Source: Dendrolimus kikuchii (Eukaryota > Arthropoda > Insecta > Lepidoptera > Lasiocampidae). Taken from it: a stretch of 64,000 bases of DNA. A program made the translations under genes and the position numbers. Position 1 is the stretch's first letter; the number at the start of each line of letters is the position of its first letter. The notes beneath the pieces are model-generated. The model was given only the letters and a program-made list of their open reading frames with translations. It made no database searches and was not told where the DNA came from. The stretch is taken from NCBI GenBank assembly GCA_019925095.2, contig CM034406.1:20362888-20426887 (forward strand), read 5' to 3'. Below are positions 45,501 to 56,229 of the stretch, one piece after another.

Positions 45501-46103
45501 ATTTATATGAAACTAGAAAAGAGCAGCTTGATTATAATGCTTACATTATCCCAGTGATCAAACTCATATCTCATCCTTTTAAGGTAGGGTTCCAGCTCAG
45601 CGAGCATACTCTGTTCTTCTTCCTCGGTCACGAAGTCAGGGAAAACCTGCATGTCTCTCAAGACTGCAGCTCGCAGATCTGGCTCTTCTTCTGCTTTCCA
45701 TGTTTCTGATATTTCTACTAGACTTGTATCACCTGAAACTCAGGAAGGGTAATTTTTACAAGAAAATGTTTAAATTTAGAGTAATTTTATTATAAAAGCC
45801 ACTTTTTACATCTTATCAAAAAGCAATCAATTTCTAAGCTATTTTGTTTCTATGCATATACTGACCAACAGCGTAACCTATTTCGGTGTAAATGTACTAA
45901 TGTAACATTACTTTCTTTGAAATAAAATCAAGTTTTTGCTTAAACGTTGTAAGATAAGGGTTTTCATTACTTTATCTTTCTCACTAACCTGATTTTACGT
46001 CAAGTTTAGATTGAATAACCCCACTGTATAGTCTTTTTGGGTGAGTAAAGAAAAACGATTTCAATTTATAGTTTCTTAATACACTAAAAGTTAGTAGCCT
46101 CAT
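39587..46103 (-). CDS. Alkbh7: Alpha-ketoglutarate-dependent dioxygenase ALKBH7, mitochondrial
   Basis: The model has five exons: 45989-46103 (ATG at 46103), 45545-45732, 42502-42684, 40667-40791 and 39587-39719 (TAG). Phases are 1, 0, 0 and 2, all borders are GT/AG, and the product is 247 residues. ALKBH7 is an Fe(II)/2-oxoglutarate dioxygenase of the mitochondrial matrix linked to programmed necrosis and fatty-acid metabolism. The first 25 or so residues are Arg/Lys-rich without acids, a fitting mitochondrial presequence. Family landmarks are EFDHWDN-AIQGYRETEKSKW, then HIKPHIDAVR with iron ligands His157 and Asp159, FCGDVIAG, and ARYSFSHAVLG with the third ligand His213. RRVAVICRS follows, with the arginines (233/239 region) that hold 2-oxoglutarate. 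Introns 2-4 are full of repeats. The gene looks intact and the length matches the animal family. Confidence 0.94.
40060..40660. mobile_element. Family B MITE split by a Helitron, in ALKBH7 intron 4
   Basis: Positions 40060-40186 carry family B blocks (GGTAGGCTAAATAAAATTTA, CCACTGAAAAGTGGCCGAAA, AACGTAGTTTTATTATGTAT). The expected continuation (GTCGCGGAAACTTAGAAAAT) resumes at 40632 after the Helitron. Thus the MITE is older than the Helitron. Confidence 0.82.
40187..40628 (-). mobile_element. Non-autonomous Helitron
   Basis: On the minus strand it starts TCTATATATATAAATCAATTG (40628) after an A and ends CTAG (40187) before a T, so it inserted between A and T without a target duplication, the Helitron rule. 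The segment ending GAAGTTTGCCGAATCAACTAG and the ACTCGAGAACGGCTGACTGA block match the copy at 54411-54800. Confidence 0.85.
40905..41296 (+). mobile_element. 5'-truncated Jockey copy (3' end only)
   Basis: Positions 40916-41285 match, in inverse orientation, the end of Jockey ORF2 and its 3' UTR (1235 down to 841), including GCCATAACACGTTGCGAAAC and AAGTCAAGTCCAATAAAAAA. ACTCATTGCAA (40905-40915) and ACTCACTGCAA (41286-41296) form a target-site duplication with one mismatch. It lies in ALKBH7 intron 3, antisense to the gene. Confidence 0.88.
41541..41846 (+). repeat. Family A repeat in ALKBH7 intron 3
   Basis: A diverged, full-span copy, starting TGCAGGAATGGAGAAAAAGT and ending with an AATAAAAAAAAAA tail. 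Confidence 0.82.
41950..42117 (-). repeat. Diverged tRNA-derived SINE copy
   Basis: CCAGAAATCAAACCTAGACC and CATTCAACCACAGAGGCCAT match the box B and box A regions of the SINE at 30317-30576, but both boxes have decayed. Confidence 0.62.
42180..42484 (-). repeat. Family A repeat beside the ALKBH7 exon 3 donor
   Basis: A full-length copy. It ends 17 bp from the splice donor of ALKBH7 exon 3 (42501-42500), in intron 3. Confidence 0.86.
43195..43515 (+). repeat. Family G LINE 3' scrap and RTE-type tail in ALKBH7 intron 2
   Basis: Positions 43195-43320 carry GATCAAATTGATCGTGTACT and GTCAGGAGCCTTAAGAACAG, the 3' end of family G, cut off before its microsatellite. Positions 43320-43515 carry GGTGGACTACCCCTAACATT and ATCAAAATCGGTCAAGCCGT, an RTE-type tail. 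The neighbouring parts of the intron (42685-43194 and 43516-44133) show nothing clear. Confidence 0.68.
44134..44436 (+). repeat. Family A repeat in ALKBH7 intron 2
   Basis: A full-span copy with a few deletions near its end (AAATAGGCGATGG without the preceding TGTCCAT), and an A-rich tail. Confidence 0.85.
44863..45395. mobile_element. Foldback element of family B, arms about 165-190 bp
   Basis: The left arm (44863-45053) and right arm (45230-45395) are near-perfect inverted copies running from TTAAGTTTTCGCGACTTGTA / AACGTAGTTTTATTATGC through the CGACGTTTCGGCCACTTTTC block to AGCCTACCGCC. The spacer (45054-45229) has its own smaller inverted pair, GAAGCGGCGCAAGAAACTCT and AGAGTTTCTTGCGCCGCTTC. 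It lies in ALKBH7 intron 2, within about 150 bp of exon 2. Confidence 0.85.
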
Positions 46104-46234
46104 CACAGTTATTTAACTAAAAGTAATTTAATATTCACACAAAAATATTCAAACACAATCAGCTGACTTTTGTTGTGAATTCCATCTGATGTCGATGTTC
46201 TGACTGCCAGTGTCAAACTGTCCACTGACACTTG

Positions 46235-46580
46235 CAGCGCGTTCCATCAGAAGCTCACAACGATCACGTTCACGACCGCGATTTTTCCCATTTCACTTGC
46301 TTGCGGGCGTCACAATCGTAAATTCAATTGGAACTATTATTCGAGTCACCTCTTGGACAAATATACAGGGGTCGTTGTGAGCGCTGCGTGAGCGAAAATC
46401 ATGATGTCATTAATGACGTTTTGGCCACGATCGTAACGACAGCAGTCGCCTTGTGGAAGGGCAGACGCAGCATTTTGGGTGTTGCGAGTTACTAAAGAAA
46501 CGCGCTATGCACGGCTGCGGTCGCCAGATGGAATGGCTGACGGAGCATTTTAAGCGTTGTGAGCTACTGGAGGAACGCGC
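46235..46580. repeat. Diverged family D MITE
   Basis: GCGCGTTCCATCAGAAGCTC opens the segment. CAACG/CGTTG-rich blocks, CAGTCGCCTTGTGGAAGGGC and GCGTTGTGAGCTACTGGAGG follow, as in the better copies at 7359 and 16810. Confidence 0.55.
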
Positions 46581-46683
46581 TGGTCTGAAGTATTTTTGGA
46601 CAAAAATTGCTAAGATCTTGAATAAAAATAATTTAAAATATTCTAAGATGTAATTAACAATAATTGTAAAGAATAATCTCTCC

Positions 46684-47007
46684 ATGCAGGAACGGAAAAA
46701 TAATACAATTTCCTGATGCCCGGACTTACTGTCGTAAGAGGCGACAAATCAACACAAAGCTAGGTAGGGTAGTTAGGGCATTTGTGCGACTGTATAGCTA
46801 CCACCCGTGGTTTAGAGTATGCCGCCATAACAATCTTGGGTTGTGTTCCGGCATCAGTGGCCAGGTTCCAGTTTCTTCTTCAAGGCCGGCAGTACATTGG
46901 CAGCACCTCTGTTATTGGTAACGTCCACAGGCGACGGTAACGTCGGTAACCACTTTCCATCACAGTTGCGCCGTCAACCTGACTGTTATACTTTAGCAAT
47001 AAAAAAA
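46684..47007 (+). repeat. Family A repeat, strongly diverged copy
   Basis: It has the overall order of family A with many substitutions and small insertions, including a duplicated GTAACGTCGGTAACC, and an A-rich tail. It is probably an old copy. Confidence 0.78.
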
Positions 47008-47054
47008 GTAAGCTAAAAGTAATGAAATTTTTTGAGAGATTAAGAGACACAATT

Positions 47055-47337
47055 TCAAGTGTTTTTTTTAAGTTTAAGGCTTGGCAACTAGGCTTTTAAG
47101 CCAGACGCCGTTGTATTATAAGCTACAATCGACGTCATTTAACAGAGATCTTGTGAAAACTCGAAAGGCCACATTTGGCTATATAGTTCACATTTCTCGC
47201 AAAAACATAATTACTACTCAAAAACTATCAATATCCTACAACTATTGTTCATTTTAGAGTAATTTTACACATTTTTAGAAAATAAAACTGCACAGCACAC
47301 ACAACGTCCCCTTACAGTTCCCGCCAAAAACTCAATT
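47055..47337 (+). repeat. Family E repeat
   Basis: Near match of 35055-35335, with the same two boundary blocks. Confidence 0.75.
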
Positions 47338-48136
47338 TCAAGTGAACTTATAGGCTAATACAGATTATGTTCATGAACTTCGTTCGAATCACGATCACTA
47401 GGTGACGCTTCAAAGTCTATTATTATAATATGAAAATATTGAAGTCTACATAGTAAATGAAGCAGAATTGCCTACTGTAAGAAGTAATGCTTAGATCTTA
47501 AAAAGCAGCTTAATCTTTAAAAAAAATATTTAAACACTAGCTAAAGCGACACGACGTAACTGCGAATAAATATTCGTACACTTCCACCTATTAACAATTT
47601 TATATTTAATTTTAAGCTAAATACTTTTAGAAGTTTACAATTTCCAATAGATGGCATTAGTGTATTTCGAGTTTGAGGAGCATTATGATTTCGTACACCT
47701 GATAGATACACGTAATGTAGTTTTTACAATTATTATACTATTATAAATAGGATATTCATTAAAAATTAAACTTAGTTGTGGAATATTGGTATTTTATCTG
47801 AAAATCTCATCTGTTTCGTGAAATGTTCAAGCTGCGACAAGAACAATTAATCAGACCTACAATTTGGCTTAGGCTCCCGCTTTAAGTAAGCTTTATTAAT
47901 AAGACTATTAGTTCATCTTTTAGACTGGTGTAGTCTTCGACTTGACTACCATTAAATAAACTTGAACAATGGTTAATTACATAAGTTGTATAAGCCGCAT
48001 TTATTAAGAAAAAGAACCTTATTATTACGTTGCCAATGTCATGTCATTGTTGATTTTTAACAAATGTCAAGTCAATAAGTTTAATTTCTAGAATAAATGT
48101 CATATTATAAAAAAATTCAAAATTTACAAATAAATT
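47338..48136. other. AT-rich DNA without recognised features
   Basis: No exon, repeat family or RNA gene could be assigned. Confidence 0.5.
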
Positions 48137-49561
48137 TTGATTTCGGTGATTTTTCGATTTCTTGTTTCTCTTCTTCTTTCTCTTCTTGAAACTCCTGCCA
48201 TTGTAAGGAGCCATTTTGATTATGGTTGTTTTTTATTAGAACCGTGCAACAAACTTGCCCTATCGAAGCTTGACAGGATTCAAGCTAAATGTCTGCGCAT
48301 TATTACAGGCTCCATGAAATCTTCTCCTTCTAATGCTCTTCAGATTGAATGCTTAGATCCCCCCCTCTTCCTACGTCGGCAACTTCTGGCTGACAGATTC
48401 TTCTTCAGAGTGGTTGAGCTCGCTAATCACCCTCTCTTAGGTCTTCTTGATAGTTTACTCCAGCTTACTTCTACTTCTCCTTATTGGAGTCACAAGTCTC
48501 CTACAAATTTGATTAAATCCTATAAGAAATTTAGTAACCTCCCTTATAAACTTTTCCAAAATTCCATTTTTGAATTTGGTTTTGAATGTCTTTTGTTCCA
48601 GCCCAATATCATCTTTAATTTTGGAATAAGCAAAGAAACTTCTGGTGCTAACCATGTTTTCAACCAAATTATTCAGGAACATTGGCCTGACTGGCTTCTT
48701 ATCTTTACTGACGCTTCAAGACTGAATGACGACGGTCCTCTTGGTGCTGCAGTCTGGATCCCTAAGTTTAAAATTATCCTCAACTATAAAATCCCCCCCC
48801 TTAATTCTGTTTTTTCCGGTGAATCTATTGCCATCCTTGAAGCCGCCCTTTATATAGAATCCCATCGCCTTAGTAAGTCTATCATTTTCACTGATTCTTT
48901 GAGCTGCTTACAAGATATTTCTAAGTCCCCTTTTCGTTCCAACCAAATTTCCCCACTTTCTTTGCATATCAAGCAGATTCTTTACAATTGTTACTGTTTG
49001 GGTTTGGAAGTATTTCTAGCCTGGATTCCTGGTCACTCTGGCATCTGTGGAAATGAAAGTGCTGACAAGTGTGCCAAACAAGCTGTCTACGCCGGTTGTA
49101 GTAAATATTCCAAGTGTTTCCCGCGCGATCTTCGAGCCCTCGCTAAACCTGAAATGATAAAATCATGGAATGACCTATGGTTAAAGTCTTGTCAAACTGT
49201 CGGCAAGCACTATGCTAATCTCCAACCCCTTATCCCCTCGTTCCCCTGGTTTTTCCGTTTCCGCAACATCCCTAAAAAAATTTCTTCCATCATAATTCGT
49301 TTGCGTCTTGGCCATGTTTGTTCCCCCGTTTTTTTAGCAAAACTCAGGATTCGTGATAATTCTTTATGTGAGTGTGGTCTGGGCGAAGGTTCTATAGAAC
49401 ATATCTTTTTCTTTTGCCGTAAAATTTCTACTCCTCTTTATGATATTCTTCCTGCTAATTGCCCTCGTCCTGTTAATAGTAGTGTTCTTTTAACTTTATC
49501 GCATAAATCATTTGTATATATTCTTTGTAAATTCTTGACTGTGAATAAAATTATCTTATAA
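48137..49561 (+). CDS. 5'-truncated LINE polyprotein: RT C-terminus and RNase H
   Basis: The frame is open for 474 codons, but the element-derived part begins only near residue 20 (RSHFDYGCFLLEPCNK, the RT thumb region: LDRIQAKCLRIITG). No endonuclease or RT catalytic core is left. Residues about 185-315 form an RNase H domain with the acidic residues in LLIFTDAS, SGESIAILEA, IIFTDSLSCL and NESADKCAKQA. The C-terminus has a zinc-knuckle-like CECGLGEGSIEHIFFFC. This order suits the I-like LINE lineages that keep RNase H. The ATG is fortuitous; no promoter is expected. AT-rich 3' sequence with TA runs follows. The ORF has no internal stop, so the insertion may be young. Confidence 0.82.
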   Translation: MISVIFRFLVSLLLSLLETPAIVRSHFDYGCFLLEPCNKLALSKLDRIQAKCLRIITGSMKSSPSNALQIECLDPPLFLRRQLLADRFFFRVVELANHPLLGLLDSLLQLTSTSPYWSHKSPTNLIKSYKKFSNLPYKLFQNSIFEFGFECLLFQPNIIFNFGISKETSGANHVFNQIIQEHWPDWLLIFTDASRLNDDGPLGAAVWIPKFKIILNYKIPPLNSVFSGESIAILEAALYIESHRLSKSIIFTDSLSCLQDISKSPFRSNQISPLSLHIKQILYNCYCLGLEVFLAWIPGHSGICGNESADKCAKQAVYAGCSKYSKCFPRDLRALAKPEMIKSWNDLWLKSCQTVGKHYANLQPLIPSFPWFFRFRNIPKKISSIIIRLRLGHVCSPVFLAKLRIRDNSLCECGLGEGSIEHIFFFCRKISTPLYDILPANCPRPVNSSVLLTLSHKSFVYILCKFLTVNKIIL

Positions 49562-49752
49562 TAGATTGTATAGTATATATATATATTAATTTTATTGTAT
49601 ATATATATTATACTTAGATTGGCTTGAAGTTAGTTATTATTTAGTTTTGTCCTTTGCTGTTATGGTTTGTTGTAAATATTATGTTTATTGTAGTGTATTA
49701 GATTGGCAGAATTTTCTTTTTCTTTTTAATCAATTGCTCAAATCTGATCTCA

Positions 49753-51050
49753 TTGAAGTTATATTCATGTTGGCTGATGACAAGTAAAGGAGTAATGCAT
49801 GTCACTCGGCCACCATCATTACATTGCCTTCATATGACTGGAGCCAGATTAGTTAGGAGTTCAGCGATTCAGGTATTTCTAGAGGAATTGCCAATGTCAA
49901 TTACTGAACTTGTGCTAAGTGCATCGTGGTTTGGTGATGAGCATATACCAGTTTTGGTAGCAAAGAAGTTACCATTACAAACCCTTGAGCTTTGGAAGTG
50001 TAAGCTAACTACGGCAGGAGGTGTGATACTTGCACTTTCAATACCGTTTCTTAAATGTTTTGATACAGATTTGAATTTATCACCAAGCCAAATTAACGAG
50101 TTACAAACACATTCATCATTAGAAATGTTGAGATGTTTGAATGAAAAAATTTCAAGTGAGAATACAAATAACAAAGAATCTTGGAAATCTGATCATGATT
50201 TGGTTCTAAGAAGAACAATACACATAATACCATCAGATGCTAGATTTCCCAGAAAATACTTTAGGAGTGGTTCCGAAGGATTCAGAGGTTCACTGTTTTA
50301 CTTCTGGACTCGGAGTAAGGAGCTAGTACCATTAGCAGCTGGTGCAAGGCCCAGTCTAGAAGATGAAGAAGATGTGTTCTATTGAATTGTGAGGCTATAT
50401 TACACTTGAGATTATTCATCCCAAGCAATGTTTCAAAGATGGGCCAGACATTGACATGGATATAACCCAAAAACAGTTTCAGGACATAAATGCAAGAAGT
50501 ATGTTGGATGATATAAACTTTTTAGCTGTCTTGAGAAGGTATTTATTGTTTTACTTTCATGCTTAATTGTAGATTTTAAAGCTTGCAAGCTATATTATAA
50601 ATTATGTTAATAATAATATTATCTTTTACAGTGTTATGGGAATTATCAAATAGTTTGCAGAAAACATGTCTAGTAAGGTTCCATCTCTACATGGTTTTTG
50701 TTCATACACTGATGATGAAAGCAGCTCGTCGCGCCTGTAATATATATATATATATATATTTGTGGTGCACGCTGATAGTGGTGGTTCTAGGATACCCAGG
50801 TTGATGTATTTGTGGAAGTTAAACACTGTTAGATGGTGAAAACACATATGAGAGCGCCTGCCTTCGGCTACAACCCAAATGGAAGAGGATGCCTAGTTGA
50901 TTCAACATGTGGTGGATTGCTTGAGAACCATGGATTGGAACTAAACATGAAGGAGATTAATAAACAGGAGCAGTATGTCACTGTTGTAAATATGCTGTTG
51001 TGGATTTGTGGTTTGAAGGCAGCCTGCATGTCTGTGATATGTAAATAGCA
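49753..51050 (+). pseudogene. Decayed unidentified protein-coding region
   Basis: Positions 49753-50385 are open for about 210 codons with a leucine-rich-repeat-like texture (SITELVLSASWFGDEHI, LPLQTLELWKCKLTTAGG), ending in LEDEEDVFY. In a different frame, coding-like sequence continues (EIIHPKQCFKDGPDIDMD through MLDDINFLAVLRR) up to a GTATTT donor at about 50539. An acceptor TTTTACAG near 50630 rejoins it in phase, followed by a TAG within a few codons, then MSSKVPSLHGFCSYTDDESS. A TA microsatellite and further fragments to 51050 follow. The frameshift and stop suggest a dead gene or gene duplicate. I do not recognise the family. Confidence 0.45.
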
Positions 51051-51744
51051 TGCAAGAGATTTAGCTATGCTGATATAGACACATTTAATTAAAAAGGCAA
51101 GTTATTTAGGGAAAGAGTCTTGTACCATGTTGCTTCACTAAGTTCTGGGTGAAAAGATTATGCATCAGGTATCATGATATGGTCTTAATGAAATCACAAC
51201 AGACAATATCAAATATGTATGAGGCACTTATATTGAATTTTATAACAATATATTTATGAAAGGCTGTGGATTAGTTTTGCCTGGATTATCTTGGATTTCT
51301 TGAAAATAAAATAGAAATATTTTACTGAGACATAGTATATTGACACACATAGGCAAGGAATGACAAGCAGTAAATCGAATGACAGAGACAGACAAAAAAT
51401 ACATAGATAATAAAATGTGCACTCTATTCACTATCAATTTGGGTATCAAAAAGCAGGTATACTGCACTAGGTTTAGCATCAGACAGCTTCACAATAGTTT
51501 TTCAATGCAACTAATTACTACCCAGCCTGCAGCTGTAGAGAGGTCAGAATGATTGTCAGACACTATTATAATGTTTGCTAATACTTAGGTACTAGCACTT
51601 TCATTGCAGGACTCATTTTATTTCATATTTTCTGAACCATACAAGATATCTTAAGTTAACTAACTTTAAAAAAAATACAATTAAATACTAAATTAACCAA
51701 AAGCTAATATTTAAATATTAAAAAAAGGAAGTAAAACGACTAAA
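51051..51744. other. AT-rich DNA without recognised features
   Basis: No clear exon or repeat. Further remnants of the preceding pseudogene are possible but not visible. Confidence 0.4.
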
Positions 51745-51950
51745 CAACCCACAGCCAGGTGGTAGGGCGTTTGCCTGACTGGATGGCTACCACCCCTGGT
51801 CTAAAGTATGTCGCCACAACAACCTTGAGTTGTGTTATGGCATCAGTGACCAGGTTCCAGTCTCCCTTAAGAGAGCAGCAGCGCATTTGTAGCACGCTTT
51901 CCATCCAGTGGGCCGTCTGCCTGTCTGTTGATTTCCTGCAATATAATAAA
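51745..51950 (+). repeat. Family A repeat, 5'-truncated with internal deletion
   Basis: It starts at ACAACCCACAGCCAGGTGGT and lacks the TTGGTGTTGCAAATG segment near its end, passing directly from TTTGTAGCAC to GCTTTCCATC. Confidence 0.8.
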
Positions 51951-52216
51951 AAATAATAATTTTGTTTTTGCTCTATTCAAGACAATCTTTCATACTGATA
52001 CATAGACATTCACTGAGAAAATGCCAATTATTGGCATTTATTTTCAAGTAACATACACTTCAACAACAAATATTTATTTTGCATTAGACATGCTTCGCAA
52101 ACAGGTGTTACATTATATGTCGATAAATGTTGCACACCAATATGATTGGTAAGACATGTGAACACATGTCACTAATCATATTAAAATATCATATAGAAGC
52201 AAAATAAAGTCGTTAA

Positions 52217-52394
52217 AGTATGTCGCCATAACAACCTTGAGTTGTGTTCCGGCATTAGTGACCAGGTTCCAGTCTCCCTTTAGAGAGTAGCAGCGCATTT
52301 GTAGCAACTTTGCTGTTGCAAATGTCCATAGGTGATGGTAACCGCTTTCCATCAAGTGGGCCGTCTGTCTGTCTGCTGATCTCCTGCAATAAAA
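52217..52394 (+). repeat. Family A repeat, strongly 5'-truncated
   Basis: Only the last 180 bp or so are present, from AAGTATGTCGCCATAACAAC to CTCCTGCAATAAAA. Confidence 0.82.
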
Positions 52395-52729
52395 TTAGAG
52401 AATTAATGGAGTCGTAGCAAACAGTGCATATTCAATAAGACAAAGACAATAGAAGGAAAGAAAAATATCATTATACTTATGCGAGCGAAGCTGCATGGAA
52501 AATTAAATTATATAAATATTCATATTAATTAAAAGAGCAAGATGTTTTCAAGGCCATTTATGTTTTTCATCATTTACCTATTTTAAACTACGACGCATTT
52601 TAAATAAATTTGATGAGTGTTGTTTAGCGTACACTAGGACCTGATAAGAGTCGCCTATTTTCCTCAATTACTTGGAAACCACACAGAAACACCTTATCTC
52701 AAAAACCACTCAACGGATATTTTTGTTAT

Positions 52730-53004
52730 TGCACGAGTTAAGGAGACAAGGGACGGCTCACTTGATGGTAAGCGATTACCATCGCCTATGGACAATTATA
52801 ACACCAAAGGTACTACAAATGCGAGCCTGGCCACTAATGCCGGAACACAACTCAAGCTTGTTGTGGCGACATACTTTAAACCAGGGGTGGTAGCCATCCA
52901 GTCGGGCAAATGCCCTACCACCTGGCTGTGGGTTGTTTAGTCGCCTCTTACGACGGGCCGCCCCAAAGCAGGAAATTGTATTTTTTCTCCGTTCCTGCAC
53001 GGAT
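52730..53004 (-). repeat. Family A repeat with internal deletion
   Basis: It has both ends, but the CTGCTGCTCTCTTAAGGGAG section is missing between ACAAATGCG and AGCCTGG. Confidence 0.82.
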
Positions 53005-53779
53005 ATATAATATCTATTTGAATTATGATCAATTATTTATTTTCTAAAATTTATTGAAAGTTTATTTATTTTACTTTGATGCTTCTATAACGGGTTATCT
53101 TGAATAAAGGAAATTTATATAGAGATTATAACCTTCAAAAAGTAATAATTATGTCGAAACGAATAACTTTTTTTTTTAATAGAGCTATACTTTACAAAAA
53201 CTATGTTTTTTTTTTTTTTAATATAATCGAAAATGACAGTTTTAATTCTGAAAAAAAAGTCGGCCTTATCAGGTTATTGAAGCAAAGAGGCGATTTGTAG
53301 AAAAATAAATACTGTTTCAGTGTTACGAAGATGGAGAGTTGCTGATGTGAGTCGAAGACTAGATGCAGTTAAAAAAAAATGTTATGGCTGTGTTCGTTGG
53401 AGGGGGGCAAGCAGCTACTGAGTCGAAGATCAAGAGAAAAATGTTGTATATAGTAAATAAAAATTATAAATTAAAATTAAGCAGTTTCACTTCGCCACTG
53501 TTGGGGAAAGCTGACGTTGTTTACAATTTCGTACAATAATATATAGTTGTGCATAAGTAATTGTCTTATGATGTATGTGTTTTCTCAACAAGAAATATAG
53601 TGTCAAAAGTGGTTTATCTTTTTTTAAAACGTGGTAATTCTTATATAAGTTATTTGTAGTTTTATTAATTACACCAAAGAGTTTGACTTTTCTAGCTTTT
53701 ATAGATATCTATATACATATAATAAAACTAAAGGTCGAATTTCTGTACAATAAAAAAAAACCGAGTCAGGAGAAGTAAG
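53005..53779. other. AT-rich DNA without recognised features
   Basis: Only short chance ORFs and T-runs. Confidence 0.45.
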
Positions 53780-54210
53780 AAGTGAAATAGAACTAATTTA
53801 GATTTTTTGTTTCTCTGTCTGTTTGTACGGGCTAATCTCCGAAACGACTGGACCGATTCAAATGAAATTTTGTACAGTGGTAGCTTATATCCTTGGTCAA
53901 CATATAGGATACTTTTGATCCCGAAAAATTAAAGAGCTCCCGTGGGATAGTCAAAAAAACTTTAATTACTTAAATAGCTTATTATACAACTTATGCACCT
54001 AATTAAGTATTGATATTGCCGGTATCATCATACAATAAAATAATTTATACATTAAAAAGACGAGATTTCGCGAAAAAGTAAAACCTTACAAAAAGTGTCT
54101 AGCATAGCGTACTTTATATATTGAATAAACTAGATGGCGCTGATAGTACGAACGTAGAATACGTTGCTATCGGGACGCGGACGAAGTCGCGGGCATCAGC
54201 TAGTAAAATT
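53780..54210. repeat. RTE-type tail
   Basis: GGCTAATCTCCGAAACGACT, GACCGATTCAAATGAAATTT and the end CGGACGAAGTCGCGGGCATC are characteristic. It is the inverse of the kind of element at 32757-33190. Confidence 0.68.
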
Positions 54211-54410
54211 ATAAACCTTTGCATATATAGAGTTCTTCTTTGCACTTTAACAGAGAGATTGTGACTTGTAAAACAGTTTTACTGAAAGTTCGTGCTCTTT
54301 TCACAAAAATTCAGTGAACAACGTAATATGTGCCCATAATTATGAAAGTGGTCTAAAGTCGTATATTTCTTGTGTCGAGTTATTTAATGGGTTGCATTTG
54401 AATGTATCTA

Positions 54411-54800
54411 TCTATATATAAATCAATTGCTGTTCGTTAGTCTCGCTAAAACTCGTGAACGGCTGGACTGATTTGGCTAATTTTGGTTTTGAATTATTTG
54501 TGGAAGTCCAGGGAAGGGTTGAAAGGTGAGTAAATAAGAAAATGCTTGGAACATAGTAAAAACAACAATTTCGCTTTCCCTTAGAAATTATTCCTACCTG
54601 TCAAACATTTGATGTTCGTCTCGTCGTTTAGAAATCAATTAAATTTAAAAATCGTTCAGAAATCAAATTAAATTTAAAAGTGTTTTTTTTCTTTTTTTTG
54701 GTTTTGAATGTCAAACATTTGATGTTCGTCCCGTCGTTCAGAAATCGACGTTTTTTATTTATTGATTCTGAGGCGGTACGAAGTTTGCCGGCTCAGCTAG
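54411..54800 (+). mobile_element. Non-autonomous Helitron
   Basis: It begins TCTATATATAAATCAATTGC after an A and ends GCCGGCTCAGCTAG before a T, obeying the A^T insertion rule. The interior carries GCTAAAACTCGTGAACGGCT and two copies of ATTTGATGTTCGTC. It is closely related to 40187-40628. Confidence 0.86.
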
Positions 54801-54874
54801 TTAAAAAATATTTTTACATTATACGATATTTTGATTTGTATTTTTTTAGAAGTTTTATAGAACATTTTATAAGG

Positions 54875-55055
54875 TTGATCGTGTACTAGCAGAAGGTGAT
54901 GTCAGGAGCCTTAAGAACAGACGAGCGTGCATGACAAGAGCTATGAATGTCAAAGAAGCGAGTGAGGTGTGTAAGAATAAGCCTGAATGGCGCTCTGTTG
55001 TTCGTGCCTACCCCGCAAGGGAACTGGCGTAAAGTTATGTAGTATGTATGTATTT
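54875..55055 (+). repeat. Family G LINE 3' end
   Basis: From TGATCGTGTACTAGCAGAAG through GTGAGGTGTGTAAGAATAAG to a short TATG tail. It is a short 5'-truncated insertion. Confidence 0.78.
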
Positions 55056-55649
55056 TATAAGGTTCATTTTTCAAGAATCTCATCCATTGAATTTGCAGCC
55101 ACTAGAGATTCGCCCGCAGTATTTTTTACTCTTCCTGTTATTGATTCTTCTACTGATTTCGTTGAAATCAAATCTACACAATTCTACACTTTTCTATCAA
55201 TTCATAATAATGCTCAGGGTTGCATAAGTAATTTGCTTTTTACATTTATTTTACCGGTTAATTATGTAGTTCAGAAGCGCGTCAAGAAGTCCACGCGCCA
55301 TTTTCAATTTATGTTTATATAATTTCTTTACATTTTTGATTTAGACCACTTTCTTGATTAAAAATGAAAAAATGAATTCTATTCAATCTAAAGGTTAATT
55401 TTTGACGATATAGTAAAAATTAGATTAAATGAATTTACTTTAAAATAATGTGGTTTGAAATAAGTGATAAACTATTTTTTTTTTAATTTTGACTTAGACC
55501 AGTTTCGAAATTAACCATATATGAAAATAGTTATTATTAAAAAAGTAATTCCATTCTCTTCAACACTTAAAAACTGCAATAGAACAACGTGTTTTCAATC
55601 GCCAGATCTTAGATCATATAAACTTCAATGCACCAGATAAAAGTTATTA

Positions 55650-55975
55650 ATAGAATAGAGTAGAAAAATTAAAAATGGTTCGGGCATGTGGAAAGAATGC
55701 ATGATGAAAGAATGACTAAACAGATATACAATGCAAAAGTGGATGGATGCAGAAGTCGTGGAAGGCCACGACACACCTTCCATGATCAAATTGATCGTGT
55801 ACTAGCAGAAGGTGATATCGGGAGCCTTAAGAACAGACGAGCGGGCACGACAAGAGCTATGAATGTCAAAGAAGCGAGTGAGGTGTGTAAGAATAAGCCT
55901 GAATGGAGCTCTGTTGTTCATGCCTACCCCGCAAGGCAACTGGCGTGAAGTTATGTATCTATGCATAAATAAAAC
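55650..55975 (+). mobile_element. Family G LINE 3' end, longer copy
   Basis: An 86-codon open stretch encodes the C-terminus of the LINE polyprotein: VERMHDERMTKQIYNAKVDG, GRPRHTFHDQIDRVL and NVKEASEVCKNKPEW, stopping just before the 3' end. The protein resembles C-terminal extensions of insect LINE reverse transcriptases. Positions 55056-55649 before it hold nothing recognised. Confidence 0.8.
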
Positions 55976-56229
55976 AATTGAATGGTTTGACTTTTAAATT
56001 CCCTCAGGTTCAAATTTATTCCACTGAGAACTTTTATCTGATTATTGAAAAATCGGCCTCAAATATAGTGACACTACAGACAATGACTCAAAATCACGTA
56101 TTCACGGTTGATAACGGATTTTATGTTCTGTAAATATTGAGTAGATAAAAATACGCATATATATTTTTTTATTTTGTTTAATAACACAGTTACACAATTA
56201 AAGTAAATAAAACTATGTATACAAATTAA

